From NCBI GenBank assembly GCA_030141605.1, contig JAQGDQ010000161.1, forward strand, positions 310,001 through 374,000: a stretch of DNA of 64,000 nt, written 5' to 3'. Every line of letters starts with the position of its first letter. Positions within the stretch are counted from its first letter, which is position 1. The notes under the pieces were generated by a model that saw only the letters and a program-made list of their open reading frames with translations, ran no database searches and was not told the DNA's origin. Of the stretch, positions 46,864-64,000 are shown in pieces. The position numbers were made by a program, and so were the translations under genes. Origin of the DNA: Tubiluchus corallicola (Eukaryota; Priapulida; Priapulimorpha; Priapulimorphida; Tubiluchidae).

Positions 46864-47137
46864 TGAATGCCAGAATGTTCATAAATCAATGTGGTTTATT
46901 TTATAACAATTATTACCCATTGCGGGTAATGAGCCAAAGAAAAGAGGACTAGCAAGGATTTGAACCTGAGGCCTGGGATTAGTACTCCCATGTTCTGCCC
47001 GTTAAGCTACCAGTCAACAAAACAAAACAGACCCATGATTTCCTCCTTGTAGCACTCAATCATTCAACTCAGTACCCACAATGGGTAATAATTATTGTAA
47101 AATAAACCACAATGGTTTATGAACGTTCCGGCATTCA
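46864..47137. mobile_element. Foldback/MITE-like element with 65-base inverted arms around a tRNA-like core
   Basis: The arms 46864-46928 and 47073-47137 are inverted copies with about eight differences (tgaatgcc...gtggtttatttta...ttattaccc). Between them the minus strand carries GGTAGCTTAACGGGCAG and AGGTTCAAATCC, A- and B-box-like. No coding capacity; target duplication not clear. Confidence 0.7.
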
Positions 47138-48247
47138 AAGTCATGAACTAATTAACAATATCATCGCTACGTGGCAGCTAATTTGAAGAATAATATATAA
47201 GAAATATACATGTATTTGTTTTTTTAACAAAAACAATTTGCTACAAAGTCAGTTATTAGCAGAGGAAGTGAATAGAAGCATAGTAAGCTTATTTCAAGTA
47301 CAGAGATAAAATCACTAGATACAGAGATAATGGCCACATCTTTTTTAAACAACAGCAGCTGTTGTGCTGCTTCTTTGAAGTGCAATTTGTTTAAAGAAGC
47401 AAACCAAGTTTACCTGCATCAACTATTACGTATTCTTTAATTAGCACCCTTTTTATTTCACCACTGACTTCCTCCCAGTGGTATACTTGCAGAGGTTAAA
47501 AATCTACGCTGCTTTTTTCAGGATGCTCAGAACATGATCTCTAAAATTATATTTCTTGACAGTGCATGATAAAAGTTAATGTAAAATAAAACTACACAAT
47601 CCATCCATATAAGTCTAAATTCCCAACAATGTACAAAGCATCTGCCATTATCCAAAACAGGTGAGATATGTCAGTTCCTGTTTAATAACGCCTACTTATT
47701 AAAGAAAATGTATCTAGCATAAAAAACAAGTAGAGATTTAAACAGTTTAATTGTCAGCTCAATCAAAACCTTTCAATCCTTATGTGCTAAATCAATAGTA
47801 GTACATAATATTTTGAATTAGAATCACCGTGCACAAAGGGGCAATGTTACAACTTCTAAGAAACACTTTTCAGAAAGTATCTGGCACATAGCAACAATAA
47901 TTATATAGTTACATAATTTCAACAATAATTGCACTTTACAATAATGAAAACAAAAATTTCCTCTAGTTACTCCAGTGGTCTAACAGTAGAACTGCACCAC
48001 TGTCAGTAAACACATTTTCAAAAGAATTTTCAGCAACTGTTTAACTCTGTAGTTCAAGTATTTTGATTTGTTTAGCTCTTTAGTTCACATGCTTTGATGT
48101 TAAATACAAAAATTACAATTGTATCTTTAATTGTGTCATCTTGCGTTTGATTTTAAAATAAAAAATACATAACAAGTTTAGTATTATCAATACACTTTGT
48201 GTCAGCTTTTCTATGTGTTTGCCCTCTAATTTTAGAATACGGCAACA

Positions 48248-48259
48248 CCCCCCCCCCCA
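48248..48259 (+). repeat. Polycytosine run
   Basis: About twelve consecutive C residues in the presumed 3' untranslated part of the SLC4 gene. Confidence 0.85.
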
Positions 48260-48426
48260 TATTCACCTTCAGAAATGTTTTCACCAATGATTAAGAGGTT
48301 CTTCTGACAGTAACATTTGATGTACACCATTACCTATCATCATACTTAGGCATAGAAAGTTCAAAGCAAAAAGTCTCATTACAAACAGTTTCATCACAGG
48401 ATAGAAAACGACTACTTCTGTAAGTA

Positions 48427-63400
<14,974 letters not shown>

Positions 63401-64000
63401 CTACAATGAAAAATTTTAAAGTCATCCAAAACATGTGCTTGACATTTTGTTGTACTGTGTTTTAGTTTAACTGTGAAACATCAGATATGCAAAGACATGC
63501 AAAAAGTCTTGCTCCTTACAGCATTCGACTGCCAGGTTTTCTGTCGCAAGTTTTCTCTCTCACGGCAAACTCGTAATTTTGAACTGCTTTACGAGTTACT
63601 GTCGGCAAGTTATTGCAAACTCTCTGATAGTTGCTGCAAGCTGATGTACTGTTCTAATATGAATGTTTGGGCGAGTTTTTCTTCATACTTCTCCCAGCAA
63701 AGACTAGAGAAGTGAGAGTCAGTTCGCGCTTACATTTGGAGTTGCAATAAGTTTTGCTCTCTAGTCTGAACGCACTTGCTGGTTACTTGACGACTTACTG
63801 GCGAGAAAACTTGCTAGTCTGAACGTACCATTAATTACAATTATTGATTTCCATACTACCATGTGATGGCTATGTTAGCCCTAAAAATTTTGCAATTTAT
63901 TCTTGGTTTAGCTTGCTGATCTTCTGAAAATGTTTCCTATGTCATGTGAAGATGGCCACAGATTGTGGTTGAAATGACTGTGTGAATCAAAGCCAAATTT
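63401..64000. other. SLC4 upstream intron, right edge of window
   Basis: Begins with the acceptor of exon 63152-63400. Contains an imperfect inverted repeat (gcaagttttctc at 63546 and gagaaaacttgc at 63803). No further SLC4 exon is visible here. Confidence 0.5.

Larger units (their letters stand above)
45101..48426. other. Intergenic region between convergent SHIPPO and SLC4 genes
   Basis: Holds the SHIPPO 3' untranslated region with AATAAA at 45221, a SINE-like segment near 46078-46150, a foldback element (46864-47137), a polycytosine run (48248-48259) and the presumed 3' untranslated region of the SLC4 gene. No supported coding sequence. Confidence 0.55.

Overview
This window is a piece of nuclear DNA from an invertebrate animal; the species cannot be named from it. 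The sequence is AT-rich by eye. Coding regions are short exons with GT-AG (twice GC-AG) junctions, separated by introns of a few hundred to about 3,000 bases. The genes are animal types: a store-operated calcium entry regulator, a Na+-coupled bicarbonate transporter and a sperm-tail SHIPPO protein. Gaps and introns are littered with decayed LINE pieces, tRNA-derived SINE-like segments, MITE-like inverted-repeat elements and microsatellites.

Layout: (1) 1-203, last exon(s) of an unrecognised plus-strand gene with a lysine/arginine-rich C-terminus. (2) 3187-8939, minus strand, SARAF in 8 exons. (3) 10275-13809, plus strand, an F-box protein of the FBXO33/FBXO39 type in 4 exons. (4) 19259-27249, minus strand, a Rab GTPase of the Rab32/38/29 group in 8 exons, with a histidine in place of the switch II glutamine and no C-terminal cysteines. 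(5) 28718-37075, plus strand, an 11-exon gene whose N-terminal part resembles the C11orf16/DUF4537 family. (6) 39971-45100, plus strand, an ODF3/SHIPPO-repeat protein in 6 exons with a tandem-repeat tail. (7) 48427-63400, minus strand, 15 exons of an SLC4 bicarbonate transporter of the Na+-coupled type, running off the right edge.

I assembled exons by reading both strands, choosing consensus splice sites and requiring the codon phase to carry across every junction. All six complete models close without a frame error, which is the main support for their boundaries. SARAF/F-box and Rab/C11orf16-like are divergent pairs sharing 1.3-1.5 kb upstream regions. F-box/Rab and SHIPPO/SLC4 are convergent pairs. 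The genes look like unrelated neighbours: I see no operon, gene cluster, CRISPR array, rRNA or intact tRNA gene, and no evidence for a new multi-gene system. The most unusual items are the atypical Rab, the long C11orf16-like protein, the repeat tail of the SHIPPO protein, and several MITE-like families with readable ends.
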